From Prevotella pectinovora (GTDB lineage: Bacteria > Bacteroidota > Bacteroidia > Bacteroidales > Bacteroidaceae), in the NCBI RefSeq assembly GCF_000834015.1, contig NZ_JXQI01000025.1, forward strand, positions 1-64,000: 64,000 bases of DNA, given 5' to 3'. The position numbers were made by a program, and so were the translations under genes. Position 1 is the stretch's first letter, and each line of letters opens with the position of its first letter. Below the pieces are notes generated by a model. It was not told where the DNA came from. It did no database searches and saw nothing but the letters and a program-made list of their open reading frames with translations. Below, piece after piece: positions 53,844 to 62,563 of this stretch.

Positions 53844-55133
53844 ATGACAATGAAATTGCGTAATGTGCCTTTCTCTCCGCCAGATATGACGGAGGCAGAG
53901 GCAAATGAGGTGCGTGATGCCATTTTGTCCGGGTGGATTACAACCGGACCACGCACAAAGAAGTTGGAAAAAGAAGTTGCAGAGTTTGTAGGCTCAGACA
54001 AAGCGGTTTGTCTCAACTCACAGACGGCTTGTGCTGAGATGGCTTTACGTCTGTTAGGTGTGGGCGAAGGTGATGAGGTGATAGTTCCTGCCTATACCTA
54101 TACGGCTAGTGCTTCTATCGTGGAACATGTGGGAGCGACGCTCGTTTTCGTGGATGTGCAGAAGGATTGCCTTGAGATGAACTATGAAGCTGTAGAGAAG
54201 GCCATCACTCCCAAGACTAAGGCTATCATCCCTGTGGATTTGGCTGGTATTCCATGCGACTACGACCGCTTGTTTGCCATAGTGGAGAGCAAGAAGGATA
54301 TCTTTACTCCAAAAACAGACTTGCAGAAGATGATAGGACGAGTAGCCATTTGCTGTGATGCCGCTCATGCATTTGGTGCATCACGCAAGGGAAAGATGGT
54401 GGGAGCGATAGCGGACTTCTCTTCTTTCTCGTTCCATGCCGTGAAGAATTTTACAACGGCTGAAGGTGGCGCATTGTCTTGGAACCTACCTTTCGGTAAT
54501 GAGAAAGTGGTGAAAGATTTGGATAAGAATGCAGATAATGTTTTCAGTGGCGTGCCTGAGATCGAGGGCGAGACATGGAATGAAAACCTTTATCGTAAGG
54601 CGCAGTTGCTGAGTCTGCATGGTCAGAACAAGGATGCATTAGCTAAGACAAAACTCGGTGCATGGGAGTATGACATCATCGGTGCTTGGTATAAGTGCAA
54701 CATGACAGATGTTGTGGCAGCAATCGGACTGGTACAGATGCAGCGTTATAAGGGTTTGCTGGAGCGCCGCAAGAAGATGATCGAGCGCTATGACGAGGCT
54801 TTCAAAGACTTGAATGTTGCCGTATTGAATCATTATGATGAGGAACATGTATCATCCGGTCACTTGTACTTGGTCAGACTGTTGGGCAAGACACGTGAAG
54901 AGGCCAACAAGGTGATTGAGAAGATGGCAGAACGTGGCATCGCTACGAACGTTCACTATAAGCCACTGCCTATGATGACTGCCTATAAGAAGTTGGGCTT
55001 TGACATCAAGGATTTCCCGAATGCCTATCACATGTTTGAGAATGAAATCACGCTGCCTCTGAATACGAAAATGACGGATGAAGATCAGGAATATGTGATT
55101 GAGAATTTCGTAGAGATAGTATCTAAATTGTAA
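53844..55133 (+). CDS. DegT/DnrJ/EryC1/StrS-family sugar aminotransferase
   Basis: A 429-aa PLP-dependent aminotransferase. The N-terminal signature ILSGWITTGPRTKKLEKEVAEF and the PLP-lysine region SFSFHAVKNFTTAEGGAL (K near 197) are typical. It transfers an amino group from glutamate to a keto-sugar nucleotide, making an amino sugar for the repeat unit. The family usually takes the product of a 4,6-dehydratase, but no dehydratase is present in this window, so it must be encoded elsewhere. It precedes the initiating sugar transferase by 62 bases. Confidence 0.9.
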   Translation: MTMKLRNVPFSPPDMTEAEANEVRDAILSGWITTGPRTKKLEKEVAEFVGSDKAVCLNSQTACAEMALRLLGVGEGDEVIVPAYTYTASASIVEHVGATLVFVDVQKDCLEMNYEAVEKAITPKTKAIIPVDLAGIPCDYDRLFAIVESKKDIFTPKTDLQKMIGRVAICCDAAHAFGASRKGKMVGAIADFSSFSFHAVKNFTTAEGGALSWNLPFGNEKVVKDLDKNADNVFSGVPEIEGETWNENLYRKAQLLSLHGQNKDALAKTKLGAWEYDIIGAWYKCNMTDVVAAIGLVQMQRYKGLLERRKKMIERYDEAFKDLNVAVLNHYDEEHVSSGHLYLVRLLGKTREEANKVIEKMAERGIATNVHYKPLPMMTAYKKLGFDIKDFPNAYHMFENEITLPLNTKMTDEDQEYVIENFVEIVSKL

Positions 55134-55195
55134 TACTTAACCTTTAAAAAGCTTGAGGATGAAGGTGCAGAATCTTTGTCTTCAAGCTTTTTTTT

Positions 55196-55801
55196 ATGAA
55201 AAAAATTATGAAAAGATTATTTGACATTGTTGCCTCTGGTTGTGGATTGATAGTTTTAAGTCCGTTATTCCTGATATTGGCAATATGGATTAAACTGGAT
55301 TCCAAAGGTCCTGTATTTTACCGACAGGTACGTGTAGGACGCAACAACAAGGATTTCCGTATATTCAAGTTCCGCTCGATGCGAGTTGGAGCCGATAAAG
55401 GTTCGTTGGTGACTATCGGCGGCCGTGACCCTCGTGTCACACGTTCCGGATATTACATCCGTAAGTACAAGTTTGATGAACTTCCCCAACTTATTAACGT
55501 GTTTATTGGAGATATGAGTCTGGTCGGTCCCCGTCCTGAAGTGCGTCACTATGTGAATTACTGGACTCCAGAACAGATGCACGTGTTGGATGTTCGTCCA
55601 GGCATTACCGACCCTGCAAGCATCAAGTTCCGCAACGAGAACGAACTGATGGAGAAGGCTGAAGACCCAGAGGATTATTACATCAACGTGATTATGCAGG
55701 AGAAGATAAAACTGTATTTGGAATATGTGAAGAACAGTTCGTTTTGGTATGACATAAAACTTATTTTTGAAACATTTAAAGTGATTATTACTGAACGATG
55801 A
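55196..55801 (+). CDS. Initiating sugar-phosphate transferase (monotopic, PglC/WbaP type)
   Basis: A 201-aa phosphoglycosyl transferase. An N-terminal membrane re-entrant helix (IVASGCGLIVLSPLFLILAIWI) is followed by the catalytic domain: KGPVFYRQVRVGRNN, FKFRSM, the Asp-Glu dyad YKFDELPQLINVFIGDMSLVGPRPE and the PGITDPASIKFRNE block. It transfers the first sugar phosphate to undecaprenyl phosphate and so begins the repeat unit. The length is that of the short PglC form. As the last gene of the locus it lies at the 3' end, as often in Bacteroidales. A hairpin is not evident at its end. Confidence 0.9.
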   Translation: MKKIMKRLFDIVASGCGLIVLSPLFLILAIWIKLDSKGPVFYRQVRVGRNNKDFRIFKFRSMRVGADKGSLVTIGGRDPRVTRSGYYIRKYKFDELPQLINVFIGDMSLVGPRPEVRHYVNYWTPEQMHVLDVRPGITDPASIKFRNENELMEKAEDPEDYYINVIMQEKIKLYLEYVKNSSFWYDIKLIFETFKVIITER

Positions 55802-55933
55802 CAAGATAACCCATCAGACAAACTGGAATGCCCGGCTGTCTGTTAATCGCTCATTTTTCTTAAGCCCTGAAATAGATAAAGGCAAGAAGAGACTACAGCT
55901 GTCGGTCAGAATAAAAAGAGTTTTTATTGGTTG

Positions 55934-55982
55934 TAATGTTGATAGATCTCAGAAGGCTTAATGTTGATAGGTCTCAGAAGGC
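55934..55982 (+). repeat. Tandem 24-bp repeat
   Basis: TAATGTTGATAGATCTCAGA plus AGGC (55934-55957) is repeated at 55959-55982 with one change (A to G) and a period of 25 bp. It lies in the 297-bp gap between the sugar transferase and the helicase gene. The remainder of the gap shows no gene. Confidence 0.7.
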
Positions 55983-56098
55983 ATATCTGACAAAAATACT
56001 TGACGCGCTTGATTCAAATATAGGAATTGTGAAGATGCACAAAAAAGATCTATATTATGGCTATAATCAATAATTGATAGCATATACTTACTGTCAAC

Positions 56099-58267
56099 AT
56101 GAATCAAATACAACTTTACGATTATCAACTCGACATGGTGCAACGGATTGGAGAGGCGTTCAAGACTCGTCAATCTGTCATGGTTCAGATGCCTACAGGC
56201 ACTGGAAAAACGCATGTGCTTGTCAGTGTAGTGAAGAACGAGGAACGAAGAGTGAAGAATCCATGTGTATGGATTGTCACCCATCGTAGAGAGTTGGTAT
56301 CACAGATTGAGGACACCTTGGTGTCATTCGGAATAGAACCATATTCTGAAGCCAATAAGGACAGTAAGATAAGGGTCCTGTCTATACAATGGCTGACCCG
56401 TCACTATCAAGAAATAGAAACATCTCCATCATTGATAGTAATCGACGAAGCACACCATACGTTGGCTAAAACCTATGCAGAAGTCATCAACGCCTGCCCC
56501 AAGGCAAAGAAACTCGGAGTGACGGCAACCCCTTGCCGATTAAACAGAAATGGATTTACTGATTTATTTGATGAGCTGCTCTGTTCCTATACTATCGCCC
56601 AATTCATCAAGAAAGGCCATCTGTCAGACTTTGATTACGTATCGCTTAATCCCAACAGTGAAGACCAGAAGAAAATCGACGGACTGGAGAAGCGTGCTAC
56701 TGACGGAGACTATAGCATAGCGGAGATGCAGGATGTGTTGGATTGCAAACCGTCAATCCAAAGACTGTATAGAACGGTGATGGAGTTCGTGCCCAAGAAG
56801 AAAGGTATAGTGTACGCCATCAATATAGAACACGCCGAACATATTGCCGAATACTACATGGAATATGGAATTGGGACGGTGGCGATAAGCGCAAACACAC
56901 CTCTCAATGAACGCCGCACCAATATTGAGAAGTTCAAGGACGGACAGATCCAGATATTAGTCAATGTGGATTTGTTCGGCGAAGGCTTCGACTGTCCGGA
57001 TGTCGAGTTCGTACAGTTGGCCCGTCCCACGCTGTCATTAGCCAAGTATCTACAGATGGTAGGTCGTGGATTGCGAGTGGCAAAGGATAAGGAGTGCTGC
57101 ACTATTCTTGATAACGTAGGACTATATCGCCTGTTTGGTTTGCCCACTGTCGAATGGAACTGGGAAGCTATGTTCCGAGGTATGGATACTGGTAAGGGCG
57201 AGATTGACGCAGCAAGAGACCTGTCGCTGAGAAGCATTGACATCATGGATAATGCGGCAGCCACACAAGACCAGAATACCGACATGGTAGTCATCGCACG
57301 CCATGACCAGCCCAAAGTAAACTTACAGTTGGCAGAGTTGCAGAAGATGTTCCGCAAAACGGCACATTTGCGAAGAATGGGTTCTGGATATATGGGAGCC
57401 GGACAGTACATCCGTATCGGTGACAAGATGCAGGGGATGTATAAGACCTACGAAGATGTACGATTAAATTGGCGGTTGGTCAGCAAGACGGAAGGCGGCA
57501 TCACGAAATATTATCTGCTGCATGAAGTGAATGAGCGAATGATATACGTAGGAAGGAAAGACCCATGGTCGCCATTGGCGGTAGATGCCAAGGAGCAGTA
57601 TCTGTATAATGCGCAAGGTGCGATGCAAGAAGTGAAGGCTTTGGAACGGGAATATATCACAGGCGAAAAGCGCAAGCAGCCGAGCAATAGCATCCGAAAG
57701 GAGATTGATGGAGAAATGTGTCTGGTGACCTATGCCTATTATGCTGTCAACAAGAACAGAGGCAATGACTTCAATAGCAAGGACGCATACGTCTGCGAAC
57801 ATTATACTAATGGTGGATACTCCATCAGCAACAACAAACATCAGATAATATTGGACAATCTGAAGAGTGTGAAGCTTTCAGACGACAACATTGCGGAGGT
57901 GGTATTTATCGGAGAAGAGAAACCAACTTGGGTAAACCTTTACACCATGCAGGAGTTTGATGAACGCCCTGTTGTCGAACGGGTAGGATTTATGGATATG
58001 TTGCGAGTGGACAACAACTATTATTTCTATAAAAACAGAGATTTGACAGGCATCCCGATGTTTGACTGGAGCTGTATTGCCAACGATAGAATATTCCTGT
58101 TCTTGGATTTATATGTGATATTGCGAGACCAGCCCGACAAAGTATATTATATGGATGGCGAACGCAGAGGAAGCGACCAATGGTATCTGAAACTTATAGA
58201 CATTGCCAATCCCAATATCAAGAACTTCAAAGAAGTACCTTCGTCATGGTTGCCGAAACGAAACTGA
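56099..58267 (+). CDS. SF2 DEAD/DEAH-box helicase
   Basis: A 722-aa helicase with motif I MPTGTGKTH near residue 38, DEAH (VIDEAHHTLA) near 119, motif III-like GVTATP near 141 and motif VI MVGRGLRVAK near 323. The ~350-residue C-terminal part is unassigned and beta-rich, with no known nuclease. It is similar in layout to the SSL2-type helicases common in phage defence and mobile islands, but is not tied to a described system. It stands alone on the + strand with a 27-bp gap to the convergent radical SAM gene. Confidence 0.85.
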   Translation: MNQIQLYDYQLDMVQRIGEAFKTRQSVMVQMPTGTGKTHVLVSVVKNEERRVKNPCVWIVTHRRELVSQIEDTLVSFGIEPYSEANKDSKIRVLSIQWLTRHYQEIETSPSLIVIDEAHHTLAKTYAEVINACPKAKKLGVTATPCRLNRNGFTDLFDELLCSYTIAQFIKKGHLSDFDYVSLNPNSEDQKKIDGLEKRATDGDYSIAEMQDVLDCKPSIQRLYRTVMEFVPKKKGIVYAINIEHAEHIAEYYMEYGIGTVAISANTPLNERRTNIEKFKDGQIQILVNVDLFGEGFDCPDVEFVQLARPTLSLAKYLQMVGRGLRVAKDKECCTILDNVGLYRLFGLPTVEWNWEAMFRGMDTGKGEIDAARDLSLRSIDIMDNAAATQDQNTDMVVIARHDQPKVNLQLAELQKMFRKTAHLRRMGSGYMGAGQYIRIGDKMQGMYKTYEDVRLNWRLVSKTEGGITKYYLLHEVNERMIYVGRKDPWSPLAVDAKEQYLYNAQGAMQEVKALEREYITGEKRKQPSNSIRKEIDGEMCLVTYAYYAVNKNRGNDFNSKDAYVCEHYTNGGYSISNNKHQIILDNLKSVKLSDDNIAEVVFIGEEKPTWVNLYTMQEFDERPVVERVGFMDMLRVDNNYYFYKNRDLTGIPMFDWSCIANDRIFLFLDLYVILRDQPDKVYYMDGERRGSDQWYLKLIDIANPNIKNFKEVPSSWLPKRN

Positions 58268-58294
58268 AAAGAGACCACCTCTTGTCTTCCGTTT

Positions 58295-59140
58295 CTATTC
58301 CTGTTTTCTGAACCGTTTGGAAACGGCGGAATATCCGCAGCGCCTGCATAGCGGTTCCACGGCGGTGTGGCTGGTGAAGCCCTGATAGAGGGCGGTGGCG
58401 CGTGGAGAGGCGAGAATCTCGTTGAGGCTATTGTCGTAGAGATTGCCGAGCGGCATGTCGCCGTTGTGGTCCAGACAGCATGGCACCACCGTGCCGTCGG
58501 CAAGCACGCCGATCTGATTGCGCAGCGCATAGCAGAACACCTCTTCCTCCTTGTAGACATCATGCTGAAGGTCGGGCCATTCAAACATGTCGTCGCTTTC
58601 CACATACAGGTTCTCTGCGAGTTTCCATCCGTCGTGTCTCTGTGTCCACGGACGAGGCTGGCATTCGGCAATCATGTCCAGAATAGAGTCGTTCATACGG
58701 TTGAACCCTCCCTCGTTCCACAACCGCAACACCACCACGCATCCGCGCTGCGCCGCTTCTTTGGCAAACGCCATCACTTCATCGATATACTGTTCCGGAT
58801 TATCCTTCCCGTTGCCCTCATGCGAATGCAGCGAAATCTGCAGCTTGTGGGGCAGTGCGTCGAGCAGGTCGCCACGTTGCGCCAGCAGCGTGCCGTTGGT
58901 GGTGATAACGGGAGTGAACCCCTTCCGGCGTGCCATCAGGATGAACTCAGGCAGCAGAGGGTGTAGAAACGGTTCGCCCATGAGGTGGAAATACAGGAAT
59001 CTCACTTCTCCGGCGAGTCGTGTTGTCAGTGTGTCGAATTCGTCAAGCGTCATTGAGTGTTTCTCCCTTGTTGTCTTGGGGCAGAACACACAGTTCAGAT
59101 TGCAGACATTCGTGATTTCAAGGTAACATCTGGTAATCAT
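58295..59140 (-). CDS. Radical SAM/SPASM protein
   Basis: A 281-aa protein. The radical SAM cluster motif is CNLNCVFCPK (CxxxCxxC) near residues 13-20. A SPASM-like C-terminal domain carries CCLDHNGDMPLGNL and a CRRCGYS motif near its end, binding a second iron-sulfur cluster. The role may be maturation of a peptide or modification of a sugar or lipid, but no substrate gene is next to it. The gene is more GC-rich than the accessory part of the window. It is divergent from the esterase gene, with 131 bp between. Confidence 0.88.
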   Translation of the reverse strand: MITRCYLEITNVCNLNCVFCPKTTREKHSMTLDEFDTLTTRLAGEVRFLYFHLMGEPFLHPLLPEFILMARRKGFTPVITTNGTLLAQRGDLLDALPHKLQISLHSHEGNGKDNPEQYIDEVMAFAKEAAQRGCVVVLRLWNEGGFNRMNDSILDMIAECQPRPWTQRHDGWKLAENLYVESDDMFEWPDLQHDVYKEEEVFCYALRNQIGVLADGTVVPCCLDHNGDMPLGNLYDNSLNEILASPRATALYQGFTSHTAVEPLCRRCGYSAVSKRFRKQE

Positions 59141-59149
59141 ATCGTTTGC

Positions 59150-59157
59150 AAAGATAA
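59150..59157 (-). promoter_or_regulatory. -7 box of the radical SAM gene
   Basis: The minus strand reads TATCTTTG, ten bases ahead of the ATG. The short leader is typical, but a -33 box is not obvious. Confidence 0.5.
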
Positions 59158-59217
59158 TGCAAAAATCCGGTTAACCGAGATAAATGGCAATATTGTAGAG
59201 GATAATTTGCATTCGTT

Positions 59218-59247
59218 TTTGCATATATGCCTTTTTTTGTAAATTTG
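59218..59247 (+). promoter_or_regulatory. Promoter of the acetylxylan-esterase-like gene
   Basis: A TTTG at 59218-59221 and a TAAATTTG at 59240-59247 are spaced by 18 bases, a good Bacteroidetes -33/-7 pair. The gene starts 25 bases later. Confidence 0.7.
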
Positions 59248-59271
59248 CATACGAAAACAAACTTGGGATAA

Positions 59272-60618
59272 ATGCAATATACAAATAAATCGAAAATGAA
59301 AAATAAATCAAGAAAGTTATTCCTTCTGGTTCTATTCGTGATGATGGCAGTCTGCAATATGTGTGCTGAAAACTATCCTTACCGTAGTGATTTCCTGTGG
59401 GTCACCGTGCCAGACCATACCGACTGGCTCTATAAGACCGGCGAGAAGGCGCAGGTGGAGGTGCAGCTGTATAGATACGGAGTGGCGCAGGACGGCGAGG
59501 TGACATATACCGTATGCCGCGACATGCTCGACGGCGGTCATACCGGCAAGGCTGTGCTGAAACACGGCAGGGCAGTGGTAGATATGGGCACACGCCGCGA
59601 CCCCGGCTTCCTCGACCTCCGTCTTACTGCCAAAATCGGCGGTGCGACTACCACTCATCATGTCAAGGTCGGCTTCTCGGTGGATAAAATACAGCCCTAC
59701 ACCAAAGAACCATCCGACTTCATGACCTTCTGGCAGAAAGAGCTTGACGAGCTGAAGAGCGTGCCCCTCAGCTACACCATGAACCCTGCTCATGAATACG
59801 ACACCGACAAGGCCGATGCCTATCTCGTGCGCCTCGACGTGAACAAGCAGGGACAGTGCATCTACGGCTATCTGTTCATACCCAATGGCCACGTAAAAGG
59901 CTCGTGCCCTGTGGTGCTCTGTCCTCCGGGAGCAGGCGTGAAGACCATCAAGGAGCCGCTGCGCCACCGCTATTATGCCGACAGCGGCTGCATACGCTTC
60001 GAGATGGAGATTCACGGGCTCGACCCGAGGATGAGCGACCGGCAGTTCAAGGAGATAAGCAACGCCCTCAACACCGGTGCCAATGGCTATCTGTGTCAGG
60101 GATTGTATTCTCGCGATGATTATTATATGAAGCATGTCTACCTCGGACTGGTGCGTGCCATTGATTTCCTTACCACCCTGCCAGAGTGGGACGGAAAGAA
60201 CGTTGCCGTGCAGGGTGGCAGCCAGGGCGGTGCGCTGAGTCTTGTGGCGGCGGCGCTCGACAGCCGTGTAACGCTCTGCTGCGCAAACCATCCGGCTCTT
60301 GCCGACATGGCAGCCTACCTCGAGAAAGGACGCACGGGCGGCTACCCTCACATGCAGCGCATAGGGGTGCTCAACGAGCAAACGGAGAAGACCCTTCAGT
60401 ATTATGATGTGGTGAATTTCGCACGCCACATTTCCTGTCCCGTGCGTATGACATGGGGGTATAACGACAACACCTGTCCGCCGACCACCAGCTATGCCGT
60501 ATGGAATGTGCTCCGTTGTCCCAAGTCTTCGCTCATCACTCCCATCAATGAGCATTGGACCAGCGACGCTACCGAAAGGGAGCATTGCGAATGGATTCTT
60601 TCAAATCTCGTCAAGTAG
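59272..60618 (+). CDS. Secreted acetylxylan-esterase-family hydrolase (AXE1-like)
   Basis: A 448-aa protein beginning with a signal peptide (the alternative ATG at 59296 gives MKNKSRKLFLLVLFVMM and a C-A-E region). The alpha/beta-hydrolase domain has the nucleophile in GGSQGGALS near 320, the acid in GYNDNTCPP near 400 and the His in NEHWTS near 425, as in the AXE1 cephalosporin-C deacetylase family. It would remove acetyl groups from xylan or other polysaccharides outside the cytoplasm. Codon use is GC-rich, unlike the preceding islands. Confidence 0.88.
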   Translation: MQYTNKSKMKNKSRKLFLLVLFVMMAVCNMCAENYPYRSDFLWVTVPDHTDWLYKTGEKAQVEVQLYRYGVAQDGEVTYTVCRDMLDGGHTGKAVLKHGRAVVDMGTRRDPGFLDLRLTAKIGGATTTHHVKVGFSVDKIQPYTKEPSDFMTFWQKELDELKSVPLSYTMNPAHEYDTDKADAYLVRLDVNKQGQCIYGYLFIPNGHVKGSCPVVLCPPGAGVKTIKEPLRHRYYADSGCIRFEMEIHGLDPRMSDRQFKEISNALNTGANGYLCQGLYSRDDYYMKHVYLGLVRAIDFLTTLPEWDGKNVAVQGGSQGGALSLVAAALDSRVTLCCANHPALADMAAYLEKGRTGGYPHMQRIGVLNEQTEKTLQYYDVVNFARHISCPVRMTWGYNDNTCPPTTSYAVWNVLRCPKSSLITPINEHWTSDATEREHCEWILSNLVK

Positions 60619-60645
60619 GTGTAGGGGGTAAAATCTCACATTGAA

Positions 60646-60828
60646 CCCAAATCGGTCATTAGGCCGTTTAATGTATAATTTTAATAACTGCTTGCAGTCT
60701 TTTGCTTTTTATAAGGCGTCTTTTGCTTGTTTTTAATTCGCAATAGCCCGCTATTACTCATTAAAAGCCAAACAAAATCCACTCTTCTAAAAAACAAAAT
60801 CCAGGCAAGCCCTAATGACCGATTTGGG
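60646..60828 (-). mobile_element. MITE copy 3, 183 bp
   Basis: It has the same ends as copy 1, oriented oppositely. The flanking five bases are TTGAA and ATTAA, only partly alike, so its target duplication has decayed or was lost by recombination. It lies 27 bases after the esterase stop. Confidence 0.9.
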
Positions 60829-60853
60829 ATTAACGAAAAACTGAAAAAATGAA

Positions 60854-60950
60854 AAAAACTGTCAGATTGTCTGGTTTTTTGTTGTAATATTCTGACATCC
60901 AGCCAGTTGACTGTTATCCAACTGTCAGCCAATTGTCTGGATGGTTTGCT
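60854..60950 (+). repeat. 97-bp dispersed repeat, copy 2
   Basis: It shares with the copy at 49411 the first ~45 bases (AAAAACTGTCAGATTGTCTG, TTTTTTGTTGTAATATTCTG) and the last ~20 bases, with a different centre. It lies 25 bases from MITE copy 3. No coding content is visible. Confidence 0.75.
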
Positions 60951-61067
60951 TATGTCAGATGAGAGGAATTCATACGACAGGAATTGCATGCGTTGGTAGA
61001 ATCCTGGGAAAAGGAATAGGAGTACTACAAAATTAATATATTGGGCATGTGTCTGACAGCAATTCTG

Positions 61068-61139
61068 CCCAACAGGGGCAAGCACCTTGCCCCTGTTGGG
61101 TAAGCACCTTGCCCCACATGGGCAAGCATGCTGCCCATT
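61068..61139. repeat. Nested inverted repeats (GGGCAAG family)
   Basis: A perfect 15-bp inverted repeat (61068-61082 with 61086-61100; arms CCCAACAGGGGCAAG, loop CAC) is followed by two related units containing GGTAAGCACCTTGCCCC and GGGCAAGCATGCTGCCCA. The block ends in TTTTTTG. It may work as a transcription terminator or be a repeat-element remnant. Confidence 0.6.
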
Positions 61140-61196
61140 TTTTGTATAAAAGCAATCACTGTGTTCTTGTATGAATTAGAGTGTAGTGTGGAGATG

Positions 61197-61218
61197 ACGA
61201 TGCAAACGTTTGCATCGT
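61197..61218. promoter_or_regulatory. 22-bp perfect palindrome, LacI/PurR-operator-like
   Basis: The centre is TGCAAACGTTTGCA and the arms continue to ACGA/TCGT. The CAAACGTTTG centre is the classic LacI/PurR-family operator form. Six T follow, so a terminator reading is also possible, but a hairpin with no loop is poor for that. No regulator gene is adjacent. Confidence 0.4.
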
Positions 61219-61235
61219 TTTTTCATGCGTTTTTC

Positions 61236-61417
61236 ACTTTTCGGATTATTTACATATTAGAACACATGTTGAGTCTTTGCTTGCTGCTGAAAGCGGAGGA
61301 CAAGGGGATGAATGGGATGCAAAGAGACATAACAATTCTCTCTTTGATGAAGAAGACGATGACAGTCAGACTGACAAGGGCAGTCTTTGGGATGACGACT
61401 GGAATGATATGATATAA
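61236..61417 (+). other. Possible C-terminal coding remnant with acidic tail
   Basis: One frame reads HIRTHVESLLAAESGGQGDE, then a strongly acidic end (FDEEDDDSQTDKGSLWDDDW) to a TAA at 61415. No start codon supports it as a complete gene. It is the only protein-like signal in the 60951-61559 interval, which otherwise holds repeats and the palindrome described separately. Confidence 0.25.
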
Positions 61418-61534
61418 CAATAGGTTATAGTTGTCTTAAGGTAAGTTTGTTAGCGCGAGACAGTCTATAGGAGCTTTTGCGGATGCTTTTCTCCCAAAAG
61501 GACTCTTGTAGATTGTCTCTTTTTTTATCCCTAC

Positions 61535-61567
61535 TTGCTTATAATACGGATATTTTGCCTAAATTTG
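61535..61567 (+). promoter_or_regulatory. Promoter of the nitronate monooxygenase-like gene
   Basis: A TTG at 61535-61537 and a TAAATTTG -7 box at 61560-61567 are separated by 22 bases, slightly wide. The gene starts 56 bases after the box. Confidence 0.55.
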
Positions 61568-61623
61568 CAAAGGAACATTATATGTCGGTAAATAAGCAAT
61601 AGTGATAACAGCAAAAAAAGAAT

Positions 61624-62562
61624 ATGAAAAACAGAATTACAGAACTTTTCGGAATAGAATATCCCGTGATACAGGGAGGAATGGTGTGGTGTAGCGGTTG
61701 GCGACTGGCTGCAGCAGTGAGCGAAGCCGGCGGACTGGGACTCCTCGGTGCCGGATCCATGCATCCCGAAACGCTTCTCGAACATATACGCAAGATGAAA
61801 GAGGCTACCCGGAAACCATGGGGCATCAACCTGCCGCTGATGTATCCGGAGATAGACACTCTGATAGACATGATAATAGCCGAGGGGGTGAAGATAGTTT
61901 TCACCTCGGCAGGCAGTCCTAAGAAATACACCGCCCGCTTCCATGCCGCCGGCATCAAGGTGGCACACGTGGTGTCGAGCAGCAAGTTCGCAGCCAAATG
62001 CGAAGAGGCCGGTGTAGACGCCGTGGTGGCAGAAGGCTTCGAGGCAGGAGGACACAACGGCAGGGAGGAAACCACCACTATGGTGCTCATCCCACAGGTG
62101 CGCCGCGCCACCACGCTGCCGCTTATAGCCGCCGGCGGAATAGCCTCCGGCGAGGCGATGCTCGCAGCCGAAGCGTTGGGAGCAGAGGGAGTGCAGTGTG
62201 GCACGGTGTTCGCCATGAGCCGGGAGAGCTCGGCTGCCGATGCCTTCAAAGACCGCTGCGCCTCGCTGCAGGAAGGCGACACGATGCTCTGTCTGAAGAA
62301 GCTGGCTCCGACCAGAATGATAAAGAATCCGCTCTACGACGAGATAAAGACTGCCGAAGACAATGGCGCCGATGCCGAGGCGCTGAGAGGCATTCTCGGT
62401 AAGGCGGCATCGAAACGCGGCATCTTCGAGGGTGACCTCGACAGAGGAGAACTCGAAATCGGTCAGGTGGCGTCGGCGGTAAAGGAGATACAGACAGCTG
62501 CACAGATAGTGGAGCGCATGATGGGCGAATATGCCGATGCACGCAAGCGGATATTGGGATAA
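61624..62562 (+). CDS. Nitronate monooxygenase / FabK-like flavoprotein
   Basis: A 312-aa FMN-binding TIM-barrel protein: GIEYPVIQGGMVWCSG at the N-terminus, EAGGLGLLGAG, and EGFEAGGHNGREETTTMVLIPQV followed by LPLIAAGGIASGEAMLAAEALGAEGVQCGTVFAMSRES. These are the motifs of nitronate monooxygenases and FabK enoyl-ACP reductases, which cannot be separated by eye. FabK would act in fatty-acid synthesis. The gene is GC-rich and chromosome-like. MITE copy 4 begins one base after its stop. Confidence 0.88.
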   Translation: MKNRITELFGIEYPVIQGGMVWCSGWRLAAAVSEAGGLGLLGAGSMHPETLLEHIRKMKEATRKPWGINLPLMYPEIDTLIDMIIAEGVKIVFTSAGSPKKYTARFHAAGIKVAHVVSSSKFAAKCEEAGVDAVVAEGFEAGGHNGREETTTMVLIPQVRRATTLPLIAAGGIASGEAMLAAEALGAEGVQCGTVFAMSRESSAADAFKDRCASLQEGDTMLCLKKLAPTRMIKNPLYDEIKTAEDNGADAEALRGILGKAASKRGIFEGDLDRGELEIGQVASAVKEIQTAAQIVERMMGEYADARKRILG

Positions 62563-62563
62563 T

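Noticed and set aside
59332-60585. A 417-codon minus-strand open frame
   Set aside because: It is the complement of the acetylxylan-esterase-like gene, whose + strand has signal peptide, catalytic motifs and promoter. GC-rich genes often leave long antisense frames.
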